64,000 nt of DNA from Latilactobacillus curvatus JCM 1096 = DSM 20019 (GCF_004101845.1 NZ_CP026116.1:124001-188000); one strand, 5' to 3'. Positions 6,939-15,536 are shown, counted from the stretch's first letter. The notes: generated by a model from the sequence alone, not told the origin. Translations and numbers: made by a program.

Positions 6939-6970
6939 AAAAAGATGTGCCATTTATTGACATAGGAGCA

Positions 6971-7168
6971 GAATTCAACGTTTGTTTAGGGATCTATAAC
7001 AGTTACCATGAAAACTATATCGTCCCACTGACATTGCCGCAGGAAAATCGTAATCTATACGGCTATATCCATCAGAAATTAATAAAACTTGATCGAAAAA
7101 GACTGCGCGATTTTAATTTGGGCTACGGTTTAATTGCTAGCTCGATAACCTTTGGTGGTTTTCATTAA
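6971..7168 (+). pseudogene. C-terminal fragment of an unrecognised protein, cut by the IS
   Basis: Immediately after the IS right end an open frame of about 66 codons runs EFNVCLGIYNSYHENYIVP to SSITFGGFH and ends 18 bp before the immunity gene at 7187, as if it were the 3' end of a gene in one transcript with it. It does not look like a histidine kinase C-terminus, so it is probably not the rest of sppK; an IS-mediated deletion may have joined two distant parts of the bacteriocin locus. Confidence 0.5.
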
Positions 7169-7186
7169 AATGGGGAGTGAGCAAAT

Positions 7187-7466
7187 ATGAAGTGGTATGC
7201 AGGTGGACAGGAACGGGGGAATCAAGCAATTACGATAATCAGTACGTTATTAACTGACTTGAAACAAGATGACCAAACGGTACCATTGCAGTAACAGCTA
7301 TCAAGCTGAACTTGAAGCACAAACAACAGCCGTGCCATTCATTTTAAGCCGGATGAACATTGCAATTGCGAATGTGGTTCAAAAAGAAGGCTTGCAGCTA
7401 TCAGCCAGTCAACAAGCTAAGTTAAAAGAAATGACGGCGTTGTCGACGATTAGATATGGTTATTAG
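7187..7466 (+). pseudogene. pediocin-like bacteriocin immunity protein, frameshifted
   Basis: ATG 7187 has a good RBS (ggggagtgag). The first frame encodes MKWYAGGQERGNQAITIIST and stops at TAA 7292-7294. The shifted frame continues SYQAELEAQTTAVPFILSRM, then KLKEMTALSTIRYGY, the typical C-terminus of the second EntA_Immun subgroup. Joining the frames near 7290-7305 restores a protein of about 95 residues, so a small indel destroyed the gene. It is the second immunity gene in this locus. A terminator follows. Confidence 0.78.
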
Positions 7467-7469
7467 TGA

Positions 7470-7508
7470 AAAAGAGCGTAACGTTTATATAGCGTTACGC
7501 TCTTTTTT
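7470..7508. terminator. bidirectional terminator
   Basis: Stem agagcgtaacg / cgttacgctct with T6, flanked by A-rich sequence on the other side. It lies between convergent genes. Confidence 0.88.
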
Positions 7509-7511
7509 GAG

Positions 7512-7844
7512 CTAAGCCGATAGTTTCGCTAAAAAGTTAACCACTGCTTTTGTCGACAGGGTTGATAACGCTAGCGCATCGAGTTGATAAATCCGGTTTG
7601 AGTCAAAATTACTTTGATTAAATTGGTGCTGAAGACCATTTTTGAGAATTAAAGCTTGCGGTTGTTTTTGGTGAATGGCTTGGCTATCCCCAAAAGTATC
7701 ATCAAGAGAGACGTGCCAATTCATCTTAGCAGCTTGCAAAGCTACGTTTAGTTGCTGAACGAATTGTTGTTCTTTGTGTCCGTGTCCAAAACCACTACCG
7801 ATGACGAGTGGTAGGCTAGTTGAAACTAAAATTGCTTCGTTCAT
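7512..7844 (-). CDS. hypothetical protein, 110 residues
   Basis: Start ATG 7844 (MNEAILVSTSLPLVIGSGFG) is preceded by gagg at good spacing; a GTG nine bases upstream overlaps the RBS and is less likely. The N-terminus looks like a beta strand followed by a Gly/His-rich loop (GSGFGHGHKEQQFVQQL), as in small alpha/beta domains. I do not recognise the family. No signal peptide or membrane segment. It is transcribed away from ilvA. Confidence 0.6.
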   Translation of the reverse strand: MNEAILVSTSLPLVIGSGFGHGHKEQQFVQQLNVALQAAKMNWHVSLDDTFGDSQAIHQKQPQALILKNGLQHQFNQSNFDSNRIYQLDALALSTLSTKAVVNFLAKLSA

Positions 7845-7931
7845 GTTGAGCACCTCATCACTTTATTTTATGGTATTCTATCACTATCTTGCTGGTTAAA
7901 CAACTAGAATGAGAACTTAATAACCACCAAA

Positions 7932-7945
7932 TGAAAGCGTTCTAA
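7932..7945 (+). promoter_or_regulatory. cre-like site upstream of ilvA
   Basis: TGAAAGCGTTCTAA has one mismatch to TGWAANCGNTNWCA and resembles the site at 3758. It lies about 115 bp before the ilvA start. Confidence 0.4.
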
Positions 7946-8059
7946 TTTAAGGCCGTTTTGTTTTGACAATGCTTGATAAGTGGCTTACATTTAATTGTGA
8001 AGGATAGCACAACCTATCCGCAGACATTTGTGTCAATTCAAATGGAAGAGGTGGCCAGA

Positions 8060-9100
8060 ATGGCAACGAATCAATTAGTATTAAAAACCGCAGACATTTG
8101 CGATATCCGGGATATTGAGGAAGCACGGGCAACCATTAAACCGTATATTCGCGAAACACCTTTAATTCAATCGATGTTCTTGAGTCGTAATGTGGCGCAC
8201 GGTCATGTCTATTTGAAATTGGAAAATATGCAGCTGACGGGATCGTTTAAATTCCGTGGTGCGAACAATAAAATTAACCATTTAACGCCAGAGCAACGGG
8301 CTAAAGGCATCATTACAGCTTCAGCCGGCAATCATGCGCAAGGGGTCGCATTGACCGCGAAGTTATTAGGGATTGATGCGACCGTTGTGATGCCAGAAGA
8401 AGCACCACTTGCTAAGCAACAAGCGACCGCCGGTTATGGGGCGAACGTTGTTTTACATGGTACGACTTTTAATGATTCGCGGTTGTACATGGAGCAGTTA
8501 GCAGCCGAAAAGGGCTTAACATTTGTCCACCCCTACGACGATCGCGAAGTCATGGCCGGCCAAGGGACAATCGGCCTTGAGATTTTGGATGCGATTTGGA
8601 ATGTTGATACGGTGATTGTACCGGTTGGCGGCGGTGGCTTAATCTCCGGCATTGCGACGGCTTTGAAATCCTTTAACCCCTCAATTCACATCATTGGGGT
8701 TCAATCGGAAAACGTGCACGGGATGACGGCTTCATTTGAAGCAGGCACAATCACCAGCCATCATGCGGACTTCACGCTAGCCGATGGGACAGACGTTGCG
8801 ATTCCAGGTGAACTGACTTTCCCAGTGGTTCAAAATCTAGTCGATGAAATGATTTTAGTTTCCGAAAAAGAAATCGCAACTGCGATGAAGAATCTCATGC
8901 AACGGACTAAGATTGTCACAGAAGGCGCTGGTGCATTACCAACGGCAGCACTGCTGAGTGGTAAAATTGATCCTCAATGGTTAACAGATAAAAATATTGT
9001 GGCTTTAGTTTCAGGCGGGAATGTTGATTTAACCCGCGTTTCGGGTATTATTGACCAACTCTTCCACCCAACTGATACAAGCAAAGGGGTTGTTGGATAA
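8060..9100 (+). CDS. ilvA: threonine dehydratase (threonine ammonia-lyase), short form
   Basis: The 346-residue PLP fold-II enzyme deaminates threonine to 2-oxobutyrate. The PLP lysine is in TGSFKFRGANNK, the phosphate-binding glycine loop is VGGGGLISGIA, and SAGNHAQGVA is conserved. The protein ends without the C-terminal ACT regulatory domain of biosynthetic IlvA, so it is the short, catabolic-type form that is not feedback-inhibited by isoleucine. Start ATG 8060 has gaagaggtgg upstream; the longer frame from 7973 has no better RBS. No branched-chain amino acid genes are adjacent, which agrees with a degradative or redox-overflow role. Confidence 0.9.
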   Translation: MATNQLVLKTADICDIRDIEEARATIKPYIRETPLIQSMFLSRNVAHGHVYLKLENMQLTGSFKFRGANNKINHLTPEQRAKGIITASAGNHAQGVALTAKLLGIDATVVMPEEAPLAKQQATAGYGANVVLHGTTFNDSRLYMEQLAAEKGLTFVHPYDDREVMAGQGTIGLEILDAIWNVDTVIVPVGGGGLISGIATALKSFNPSIHIIGVQSENVHGMTASFEAGTITSHHADFTLADGTDVAIPGELTFPVVQNLVDEMILVSEKEIATAMKNLMQRTKIVTEGAGALPTAALLSGKIDPQWLTDKNIVALVSGGNVDLTRVSGIIDQLFHPTDTSKGVVG

Positions 9101-9105
9101 TTAAA

Positions 9106-9146
9106 AAGCCGGCATCCGTCTAAAAACGGATGCCGGCTTATTTTTG
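9106..9146. terminator. bidirectional terminator
   Basis: Stem aagccggcatccgt / acggatgccggctt with a T-rich tail. It lies between convergent ilvA and the glycosylase gene. Confidence 0.9.
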
Positions 9147-9758
9147 TGCTGCAAGAAAGGCTGGACCATGATCGTCAATTAGGGCGTGAAATTCTTGGCA
9201 GTCTTTAACAGTCATTTGGGGTAAGAGCTGTGGTTCAATAACCTGTTGTACCTTTAAATAGTGGAGGTCTTTTAAAGAACAGTGCTCTAGGTGAGCAATT
9301 AAGCGGCGGGCATATAAATCAGCGATAAAGACTGGGCGGTCGAAGACATATAATAAAATGACATCGGCTGTTTCCGGACCAATGCCTTTGATGGCAAGTA
9401 ACTGGCGCCGTAGGTCAGTGGTGGTTGTCATCCGATTGAGCGTGTCTAAGTCAAAATCAACTGTCGCTAAAAATCGAAACAGCCCTTTAATTGTCCTGCT
9501 TTTAGCGTTATTGAAGCCGCTGGGTTTAATAGCCAACATAAGGGCTTCATCCGAAAGAGAAAGCAGATTGTTTGGCTCGAAGTGCGTACTTGATCGTAGA
9601 TTGGCGAGCGAGCGGTCAACATTTTGCCAGTTTGTATTTTGAACTAGAACCGCGCCAACCATTGTTTCCCAATGGGAATCAGAAGGCCACCAGTGTTGCG
9701 GCCCATATTGCCGATACATTGTTTGAAAGAGTTGGTAGTAATCAATTTTACCGTTCAT
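9138..9758 (-). CDS. endonuclease III-like HhH-GPD DNA glycosylase lacking the iron-sulfur cluster (MagIII-like)
   Basis: The 206-residue protein carries a helix-hairpin-helix (LLAIKGIGPETADVILLY) followed by the catalytic aspartate (VFIADLYARRL). The Lys used by bifunctional endonuclease III (in GxGxKTA) is Glu here, and the C-terminal four-cysteine [4Fe-4S] loop is absent. The N-terminus (GAVLVQNTNWQNVDRSL) resembles the Helicobacter MagIII type, a monofunctional 3-methyladenine glycosylase. It should remove damaged bases in base-excision repair without AP-lyase activity. The start is the ATG at 9756-9758 with RBS aaggagac; the frame continues upstream to 9809 without an RBS. Confidence 0.78.
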   Translation of the reverse strand: MNGKIDYYQLFQTMYRQYGPQHWWPSDSHWETMVGAVLVQNTNWQNVDRSLANLRSSTHFEPNNLLSLSDEALMLAIKPSGFNNAKSRTIKGLFRFLATVDFDLDTLNRMTTTTDLRRQLLAIKGIGPETADVILLYVFDRPVFIADLYARRLIAHLEHCSLKDLHYLKVQQVIEPQLLPQMTVKDCQEFHALIDDHGPAFLAAQK

Positions 9759-9805
9759 GAAAAATGTCTCCTTAACATAAAAAGACGCTACTTCACCTTT
9801 GGCAG

Positions 9806-9985
9806 TCACTTATTGTCAATTCGCTTGGTGCGCAGTTGTAGCAGTTTGGAAGTTGTGGCTAATGAGATGGTGGTCAAAATGATGAAAAAAGTGGTTGAAA
9901 GTAAGAAACGCGGCATCTGCGCCCCAGAAAATTTTAAAATAATCGTGGTAAGGGTACTAAAAGTGGTGAGGATGTTTAAAATCAT
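9806..9985 (-). CDS. candidate small membrane protein, 59 residues
   Basis: A minus-strand frame below the usual 60-residue cut-off runs MILNILTTFSTLTTIILKFS, a second hydrophobic stretch FLLSTTFFIILTTISLATT and a basic tail LRTKRIDNK. It lies between the membrane protein at 10010-10234 and the glycosylase on the same strand, in a compact row. Its RBS is weak, so translation may depend on coupling, or it may be part of a decayed gene. Confidence 0.4.
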   Translation of the reverse strand: MILNILTTFSTLTTIILKFSGAQMPRFLLSTTFFIILTTISLATTSKLLQLRTKRIDNK

Positions 9986-10009
9986 GAGTGAAATTTCGTA
10001 GTTGCCCGA

Positions 10010-10234
10010 TTATTTCGAAATGACGTGGCCAGCGTATAATAAGCCAACGCCGAACAATATATATGAGAAATAGAAAATACCGAAGAAAACGATGAAAATA
10101 GTTAATGATTCTTTGGCGTAGACGAGAATATCGGTACTGGTAAAGATGCGAATCAAAGTATTTAGAATCTGATAGGTGAGATAAAGTGTTGCTAGATAGA
10201 TAAAAGTGGGGAAGTTTCGTTTGATAAAGGCCAT
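10010..10234 (-). CDS. small membrane protein, 74 residues
   Basis: Start ATG 10234 (MAFIKRNFPTFIYLATLYL) has ggag upstream. Two hydrophobic segments (FIYLATLYLTYQIL; LTIFIVFFGIFYFSYILFGVGLL) suggest a two-span inner-membrane protein. Family not recognised. It is likely the first gene of a minus-strand unit leading to the glycosylase. Confidence 0.55.
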   Translation of the reverse strand: MAFIKRNFPTFIYLATLYLTYQILNTLIRIFTSTDILVYAKESLTIFIVFFGIFYFSYILFGVGLLYAGHVISK

Positions 10235-10393
10235 AGCAATCTCCATTGTTTTTTTATTGTAAAGCTTGTCACTATTCTAGCATGGAATTTAAGAATGGTC
10301 AGTTGAAAGTCAGCCGAGAATGCGTTTTTATTTGTAATTAATATCATCTGCGTTATACTTGAGTTGTGTAAAATAGAATAAGGAGTGATCAAT

Positions 10394-11749
10394 GTGAAAA
10401 TTATCGTTGTCGGTTCATCTCATGGTGGATTTGAAACTGTTCAAGAAAGTTTACTCGATTATCCGGATGCAACCATCCAATGGTACGAACAAGGCGATTT
10501 CCTATCGTTCTTATCCTGCGGGATGCAACTCTATTTAGAAGGGACCGTCAAAAACGTTGATGATGTCAGTTATGCGACACCAGAAGGCATGCGGGCAAAA
10601 GGGGTTGAAGTCAACCTACAACAAGCAATCACCGCGATTAACGCCGATCAACATACGGTCCAAGTGAAGGATTTAAAGAATAATACAACGCGTGAAGAAA
10701 GTTACGATAAGTTAGTCTTGAGTGTCGGCGCTGTGCCATTTGAATTACCAGTGCCAGGCCGTGATTTAGAGAATGTCTACGCAATGCGTGGCCGTGATTG
10801 GGCGATTAAATTAAAGGCGAGGACAGTTGATCCAACCGTTAAAAATGTTGTGGTGATCGGTTCTGGTTATATTGGCATTGAAGCGGCTGAAGCATTTGCT
10901 AAAGCTGGCAAACATGTTACAGTTGTTGATGTCTTGCCACGTCTATTAAGTCTCTATCTCGATCAAGAATTTACAGATCAATTAACGGCTGAAATGCAAG
11001 CGCACAATATCTATCCTGCAGTTGGTCAAGGCGTCAAAGAATATGTCGGCGTTGACGGTAAGCTAACTAAAGTTGTGACCGATCAAGCTGAATACGATGC
11101 TGACTTAGTCATCGAAGCTGCGGGGATTCGGCCTAACACAGGCTGGTTAAAAGATACATTACAACTCGACCGCAGCGGCCGGATTGAAATCAATGAATTC
11201 TTACAAACAAGCCAACCCGATATTTTTGCAGTCGGGGATGCAACGGTTGTAAAATACGCACCAACTGGCAAAGAAATGCCAATTGCTTTAGCAACGAATG
11301 CGCGTCGCCAAGGTCGCTATGCTGCTAAGAACTTAGTCACCGCCAACCAACCGGTACCCGCTGTTTCAGGTTCATCAGCATTGAGCGTCTTCGATTATCA
11401 CTTTGCTTCAACTGGGATTAAAGAAGGAACAGCTGATAAAATGGGTGTGAAGACCCAATCTGTTTTGGTTTCTGAAACATATCGCCCACACTTCGTCCCT
11501 GAAGCAGAAAATCCAGTGGTCGATTTCAAATTAACCTTTGATCCAGAAACACGGCGTGTACTCGGTGCGCAAATCATGTCTAAAGCTGACGTGACGGCAA
11601 ACATCAACGCCATTTCACTTGCCATTCAAGGTAAGATGACAATCGATGATTTAGCATACGCTGACTTCTTCTTCCAACCAGGTTTTGACCGTCCTTGGAA
11701 CATCATGAACGTCGCCGCCCAAAAAGCACAACGACTTTTAGACAAATAA
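10394..11749 (+). CDS. npr: NADH peroxidase
   Basis: The 451-residue FAD enzyme reduces H2O2 to water with NADH, using a cysteine sulfenic acid. It begins [14 protein letters not shown] (FAD-binding GxGxxG variant), carries the redox cysteine in [13 protein letters not shown] (about residue 42), and has the NADH-binding [17 protein letters not shown] and the FAD motif IFAVGDAT. The closing [15 protein letters not shown] is very close to Enterococcus faecalis Npr as I remember it, and GSSHGG favours Npr over water-forming NADH oxidase. GTG 10394 is the start because aggag (10381-10385) is correctly spaced and ATG 10392 is out of frame. It could detoxify peroxide made by GlpO. Confidence 0.85.
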   Translation: MKIIVVGSSHGGFETVQESLLDYPDATIQWYEQGDFLSFLSCGMQLYLEGTVKNVDDVSYATPEGMRAKGVEVNLQQAITAINADQHTVQVKDLKNNTTREESYDKLVLSVGAVPFELPVPGRDLENVYAMRGRDWAIKLKARTVDPTVKNVVVIGSGYIGIEAAEAFAKAGKHVTVVDVLPRLLSLYLDQEFTDQLTAEMQAHNIYPAVGQGVKEYVGVDGKLTKVVTDQAEYDADLVIEAAGIRPNTGWLKDTLQLDRSGRIEINEFLQTSQPDIFAVGDATVVKYAPTGKEMPIALATNARRQGRYAAKNLVTANQPVPAVSGSSALSVFDYHFASTGIKEGTADKMGVKTQSVLVSETYRPHFVPEAENPVVDFKLTFDPETRRVLGAQIMSKADVTANINAISLAIQGKMTIDDLAYADFFFQPGFDRPWNIMNVAAQKAQRLLDK

Positions 11750-11754
11750 AGTGC

Positions 11755-11792
11755 AAGCAGCTGTCAATTGAAGATTGATGGCTGCTTTTTTG
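11755..11792 (+). terminator. rho-independent terminator after npr
   Basis: Stem aagcagc.gtcaat / attgatggctgctt with T6. Confidence 0.8.
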
Positions 11793-11858
11793 TGACCTTT
11801 TCTTTTGCAAAAGCCATTGTTATAATGAACAGCAATAAGACACATTGGGGCGTTAAAG

Positions 11859-12100
11859 ATGTCAGAAAAATTCAAGCAGGATCTGATTGCCACTTTTTTG
11901 TGGTTAATATCCTGCTCGTTTATAAGTTAGGAAAAAAATGGGCAGCAACACAAGCTTTTTGTGCTGACATGGTTCGCCAAATAGGCTTGATGAAGACGGT
12001 GATTGTCATTGGATTCGTGTATTCAGCTGGTGTATTGCTCTTAACGGGGCTTACGCTTGGCTATTCAAGTGTAAGACGTTGGCTTAGAAAGAATCGCTAA
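11859..12100 (+). pseudogene. small membrane protein, apparently frameshifted
   Basis: ATG 11859 opens MSEKFKQDLIATFLWLISCS and stops at TAG 11928. Another frame overlaps at this point and continues YKLGKKWAATQAF, then MKTVIVIGFVYSAGVLLLTG and a basic end SVRRWLRKNR. Together they would form a protein of about 80 residues with two membrane spans. The long single frame from 11768 begins inside the npr terminator and is not a credible start. Family not recognised; a frameshift is the simplest reading, but two short genes cannot be excluded. Confidence 0.4.
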
Positions 12101-12101
12101 T

Positions 12102-12151
12102 AAAAAAGGATTGTGGATCGATAAAAATATCGATTCCCAATCCTTTTTTAC
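12102..12151. terminator. bidirectional terminator
   Basis: Stem aaaggattg.ggatcgat / atcgattcccaatcctttt with T6; convergent genes on both sides. Confidence 0.85.
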
Positions 12152-12155
12152 TATA

Positions 12156-13937
12156 TTACCCAATACCGATCACATAATATGCGAGTTTATCGGCGTAGTG
12201 TCGTTGGTTATTTTGTTGTTTAGCTTGCTTAACCGCGGTGAGATTGTCGGTGACCACGCCGTCTGCACCGAAATACATCATGCGGTGGACGGCTTGTTGA
12301 TCATTGGGTGTCCAGACAAAGACGGCCTTATTTTCCTGATGTGCAGCTTGAATGAAGTGACTGTTGATAGTTGTCATTTCAACAGCATAAAAATCAGCGT
12401 TCGAAATTGGTGGGCCGATAAAATTAAAGGGGAGAATGTAGCCCGTTTGAATCTTCGGTGCTGCCTTTTTAACGGCCTCGACGATGTGCCAGTTTAAGGA
12501 TTGCACCATGTGACCGTGAGCTTCGATATTGGCCTGATACTTATTCAGGAAATGTTGCACCAAGCCGGGATTATCGGTGGTGGGTGTCTTAATTTCAATC
12601 AGTAGTTTTTGATGAAGCTGATTGGCGCGTGCAAGATAGTCATCAAATGAAGCAATTGGTGCGGATTGCCGATGTTCATGGACGGTCATTTTAGTCAGTT
12701 GCGCCAGTGTTTTAGACTGCGGGGTCCCTGAGTGCCCAGTGAGTGGGGCAAGTTGGAAGTCGTGAAAGACGACGAATTGGTGATCTTTAGTCAATTGCAC
12801 ATCCATTTCAACATAATCGGGCTTTAATCGGGTAGTTTTTCGCAGCGCACTAATCGAATTTTGGACGCCGTCTTTTTGCGAAACGCCACGGTGGGAAATG
12901 CTTAGCGGCTGCTGAATGGTTACTGAACGGAGATAGTCCCAATTATAAGTCCCAACGCCGATTAAAACGCAATTTGCTACGAATAATAACCAACGACCAC
13001 TGAGCGGCACGCTTAATTTTAAGGTTGCATAGTTGAACGTCGGTTGCACAAATTGTGGGTCGGCCAACAAATAATCAATGACGATGAAAAAGACGGCGAC
13101 TGTCGAAAGCACCAAGTTGATGAGCATAGCAGCTTGCAACAAGGTCATGATGACCACGGCACTTGGCAGTCCCACTGATGTGTGGGTTTCAATCAACGCT
13201 TGTAGTTGGATGAGTAGGAAAAAAGTGAGTCCCGTAAAGCCAATCAGTGCGGCACCGATTAAGAGTAGACGCCCCAGTAATGAGCCAATTTTTTGATGTG
13301 TAAACTGCCAACTACTGGTCAACGCTTTTTTGAAAGTCATCTGCTGAAGAATGATGTTTGGTAGGGTGAAGATCAGCCGTAAGCCGAGATATAATAAGCC
13401 CAAATAGACAAGAATGAAAAGTCCCGCGACAATTCGCCGATTCATGAGAATATAATCCAGAATGAATGCCGGTATTTTAAACTTAGTCAATAAATCAGAA
13501 TGATAGCCAAGCCCGCCCAGCGGTAAAATTAAAAGACAATAATATAGAAAGAAAAAGAACGTGCCAATTCGAAGGTGCCTGAGTTGCGCAAAAGTCATCT
13601 TCAGCAATGCCTGCAAAGCTAGCGGCCGTTTAATCTGAATAAAGTACACACTTAATAGAAGAAACGTGAATTCGAAGAAAGCCAGCAATAAAATTAGTAG
13701 CGCAATTCCTACGAGTGCTAACAGCGCAATCGGATGCTGATGAATAAGCGCTGGTAAGTTGCTCAACGCGAGAAACTGGATCTGATTATGTACCAGAATG
13801 AAGTAGCTGGCTTTACTCAAAAGCGGTAGACAAATTAAAAGCAAAAAGCCATGCATCAATAACACACTACGAAAATAGGCCTGGGACTGCTTTAAAAAAG
13901 TGAATGTACTTGTAAATAGGGTTTTAAAATACTGCAT
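12156..13937 (-). CDS. membrane-anchored glycerophosphodiester phosphodiesterase
   Basis: This 593-residue protein has an N-terminal membrane region (residues 1 to about 335, around seven hydrophobic segments) of the type found in membrane-anchored GDPDs. A C-terminal GDPD TIM barrel follows: SHRGVSQKDGVQNSISAL carries the catalytic HRG and Asn, YVEMDVQLTKDH and VVFHDFQLAPL bind the metal, and LIEIKTP completes the site. It hydrolyses glycerophosphodiesters to glycerol-3-phosphate plus an alcohol, probably from lipid or teichoic acid turnover. Start ATG 13937 has gaggag upstream; TTG 13955 lies inside that RBS. Confidence 0.9.
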   Translation of the reverse strand: MQYFKTLFTSTFTFLKQSQAYFRSVLLMHGFLLLICLPLLSKASYFILVHNQIQFLALSNLPALIHQHPIALLALVGIALLILLLAFFEFTFLLLSVYFIQIKRPLALQALLKMTFAQLRHLRIGTFFFFLYYCLLILPLGGLGYHSDLLTKFKIPAFILDYILMNRRIVAGLFILVYLGLLYLGLRLIFTLPNIILQQMTFKKALTSSWQFTHQKIGSLLGRLLLIGAALIGFTGLTFFLLIQLQALIETHTSVGLPSAVVIMTLLQAAMLINLVLSTVAVFFIVIDYLLADPQFVQPTFNYATLKLSVPLSGRWLLFVANCVLIGVGTYNWDYLRSVTIQQPLSISHRGVSQKDGVQNSISALRKTTRLKPDYVEMDVQLTKDHQFVVFHDFQLAPLTGHSGTPQSKTLAQLTKMTVHEHRQSAPIASFDDYLARANQLHQKLLIEIKTPTTDNPGLVQHFLNKYQANIEAHGHMVQSLNWHIVEAVKKAAPKIQTGYILPFNFIGPPISNADFYAVEMTTINSHFIQAAHQENKAVFVWTPNDQQAVHRMMYFGADGVVTDNLTAVKQAKQQNNQRHYADKLAYYVIGIG

Positions 13938-14093
13938 TGAATGGGTGCTCCTCAATTGGACTCGTAATGAGATAATTGTACAACAAATATAGAAGCGTGT
14001 AATACCGATTAATCTTTGTATTTAATGAAGAGTTTGTTATAGTTATTAAGTTAATAGTATGAATGAAATCGCTAAAGCTATCTTGTGGAAATA

Positions 14094-14606
14094 ATGACCA
14101 AAAAATATTTAAGCGCGCGAACTCGGACCAAACATACATATGCTTTTTATAAAGAGCGACGGAACAATCCGCAATGGCGCGACGATTTTATTCAGGTTAG
14201 ATCGCAAAGAAGAAAAGCATTATTTATTCAAACGATTGTTATCCTAATCATAATTGCAGGAGGTGCAGTTTATTTTTCTAAAGCAATGCCAATGAAACGT
14301 GTGGTTGAACAATCAGCCACTAGTTCAAGCACAACAGCTAGAACTGAATCAACAAAGGAACCATCTGCAGATCCGGCGATTGCAATTAGACATAATAGTA
14401 GCGATGAAGAACAAGTATCGATTAGTGAATCTAGTAATAGTATGGCATCAACAGAGTCATCAAACGACAATCATGATACAACGTCATCTACAACAATGGC
14501 AGATGATGACGTTGATTATATAGCAGACGGATTTCTAATGGCGCCTGTAAAGTACAATGGTGAAGATGCCACAGAAGCGATGGAAGCAAATCGAGCGCCA
14601 CAAAAT
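14094..14606 (+). pseudogene. Ser/Thr-rich single-pass membrane protein, C-terminus lost to an IS end
   Basis: The start MTKKYLSARTRTKHTYAFYK leads to one transmembrane segment (LFIQTIVILIIIAGGAVYF, about residues 41-60) and a long Ser/Thr/Asp/Glu-rich extracytoplasmic linker. The folded part begins DGFLMAPVKYNGEDATEAM and ends ANRAPQN exactly where an IS3-family terminal repeat starts (14607); the frame then runs into IS and plasmid DNA until 14708. The missing domain is unknown. GTG 14085 is an alternative start. Confidence 0.6.
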
Positions 14607-14652
14607 TGGCTCCTATGTCAAGAATCCGGACATAAAAGTACGAACAAATTTG

Positions 14653-15387
14653 TCCAAAAATTCGGATTAAATTTGCAATCTACCGTCAGATATTGCAGAA
14701 TTAAATAGCAAGTATTCCATTATTTTCTACCGTTGGTTATCCATGAATTACAACCAGTACGAGTATTACAGCGTGAAGGGTGGACGGAGAGCCGACCAAG
14801 TAGAAAGCTATCGCAATCCCTCAATATCGGTTAAAGAACTAAGAATAATGACTGATACGATAATAGAATACAAACGATTCACTCACTTTGAAACGAGAGT
14901 ATTGAAAGAACCTCTAGAAGAAATCACAAAACATACCTCTTTTAACGTGACTTATGAGAAAGTCAAAAAAGGACGTTCGATTGATAGTATAGTATTTCAT
15001 ATCGAGAAGAAACGCATGGCAGACGATAACAGTTACAAGTTGGACGATAGGGCTTATCAAGAAGATAAAGCACGTAAAGCTGAAACAGAAGACCAATTAG
15101 TCTTGCAGGCAATGGATAGCCCTTATACTAAGTTACTTATAGAACATTTCTTATTGTCTTATCTTGACCTTGTTGACAAAAAGATATTGGTAGGCTTACA
15201 GAAAAACGTTTATCCGCTTTATGACGAACTGAAAGAATTAAGAGGGCTAAATGGTGTCAAAGACCACCTCTCTTATGTGAGAGCTAAACAAGAGGACTAC
15301 TCAAAGAAAAATATCTGTAAGTACCTTAAAAAAGCCATTGAACAATATCTACCAACGGTTAAAAGACAGGACTTAAACCATGAGTGA
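14653..15387 (+). pseudogene. theta-plasmid replication initiator (Rep_3/RepB type), C-terminal fragment
   Basis: From about 14683 the frame reads SDIAELNSKYSIIFYRWLS and continues through MNYNQYEYYSVKGGRRADQV to SVKELRIMTD, FNVTYEKVKKGRSIDSIVFH and a helical tail. This is the second winged-helix part of Rep_3 initiators that bind plasmid iterons. The N-terminal winged helix is missing; the frame is lost just before the IS3 end at 14652, and a small frameshift near 14665-14685 is likely. No iterons are present, so it cannot drive replication. Confidence 0.72.
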
Positions 15388-15536
15388 AGACTTAAAAACG
15401 ATAAAAGAGTTGGCGGACGAGCTAGGACTAGCTAAACAGACCGTTCAATACCATTTAAAGTTTTTGCCGACCGAAAATCGACAAAAAAATGAAGAATTAA
15501 GCGTTAATAGTCTTTTGTTAGAGGCAAATTACAAGT
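15380..15536 (+). pseudogene. plasmid HTH protein (DUF536-type), truncated by IS30
   Basis: It overlaps the rep frame by 8 bp, as is common in lactobacillar theta plasmids. The start MSEDLKTIKELADELGLAKQ and TVQYHLKFLPTENRQKN match the N-terminal helix-turn-helix of the protein encoded downstream of rep. The coding sequence is cut by the IS30 end at 15537 after about 52 residues. Confidence 0.7.

Larger units (their letters stand above)
5791..6970 (+). mobile_element. IS3-family insertion sequence, about 1180 bp
   Basis: Terminal inverted repeats are tgctcctatc...tttggtaca on the left and the reverse complement of tgctcctatgtcaataaatg on the right. It has two overlapping frames, orfA and orfB. 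The flanks (gatat left, gaatt right) show no target duplication, so one border was probably changed after insertion. It is related to, but distinct from, the IS at 56931. Confidence 0.85.

Noticed and set aside
8019-8102. Repeated cgcagacatttg upstream of and within ilvA
   Set aside because: Two 12-bp matches 72 bp apart, one in coding sequence; no further copies or symmetry, probably chance.
9672-10001. 109-codon plus-strand frame
   Set aside because: Antisense to the glycosylase start and the small membrane protein genes, composition not protein-like, no RBS.
11768-11858. Start of the long frame after npr
   Set aside because: It begins inside the npr terminator hairpin, so a transcript starting there is unlikely; treated as a frameshifted gene starting at 11859.
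14653-15387. Functional plasmid origin
   Set aside because: The Rep N-terminus and iterons are missing and the downstream gene is cut by an IS30; treated as a remnant.
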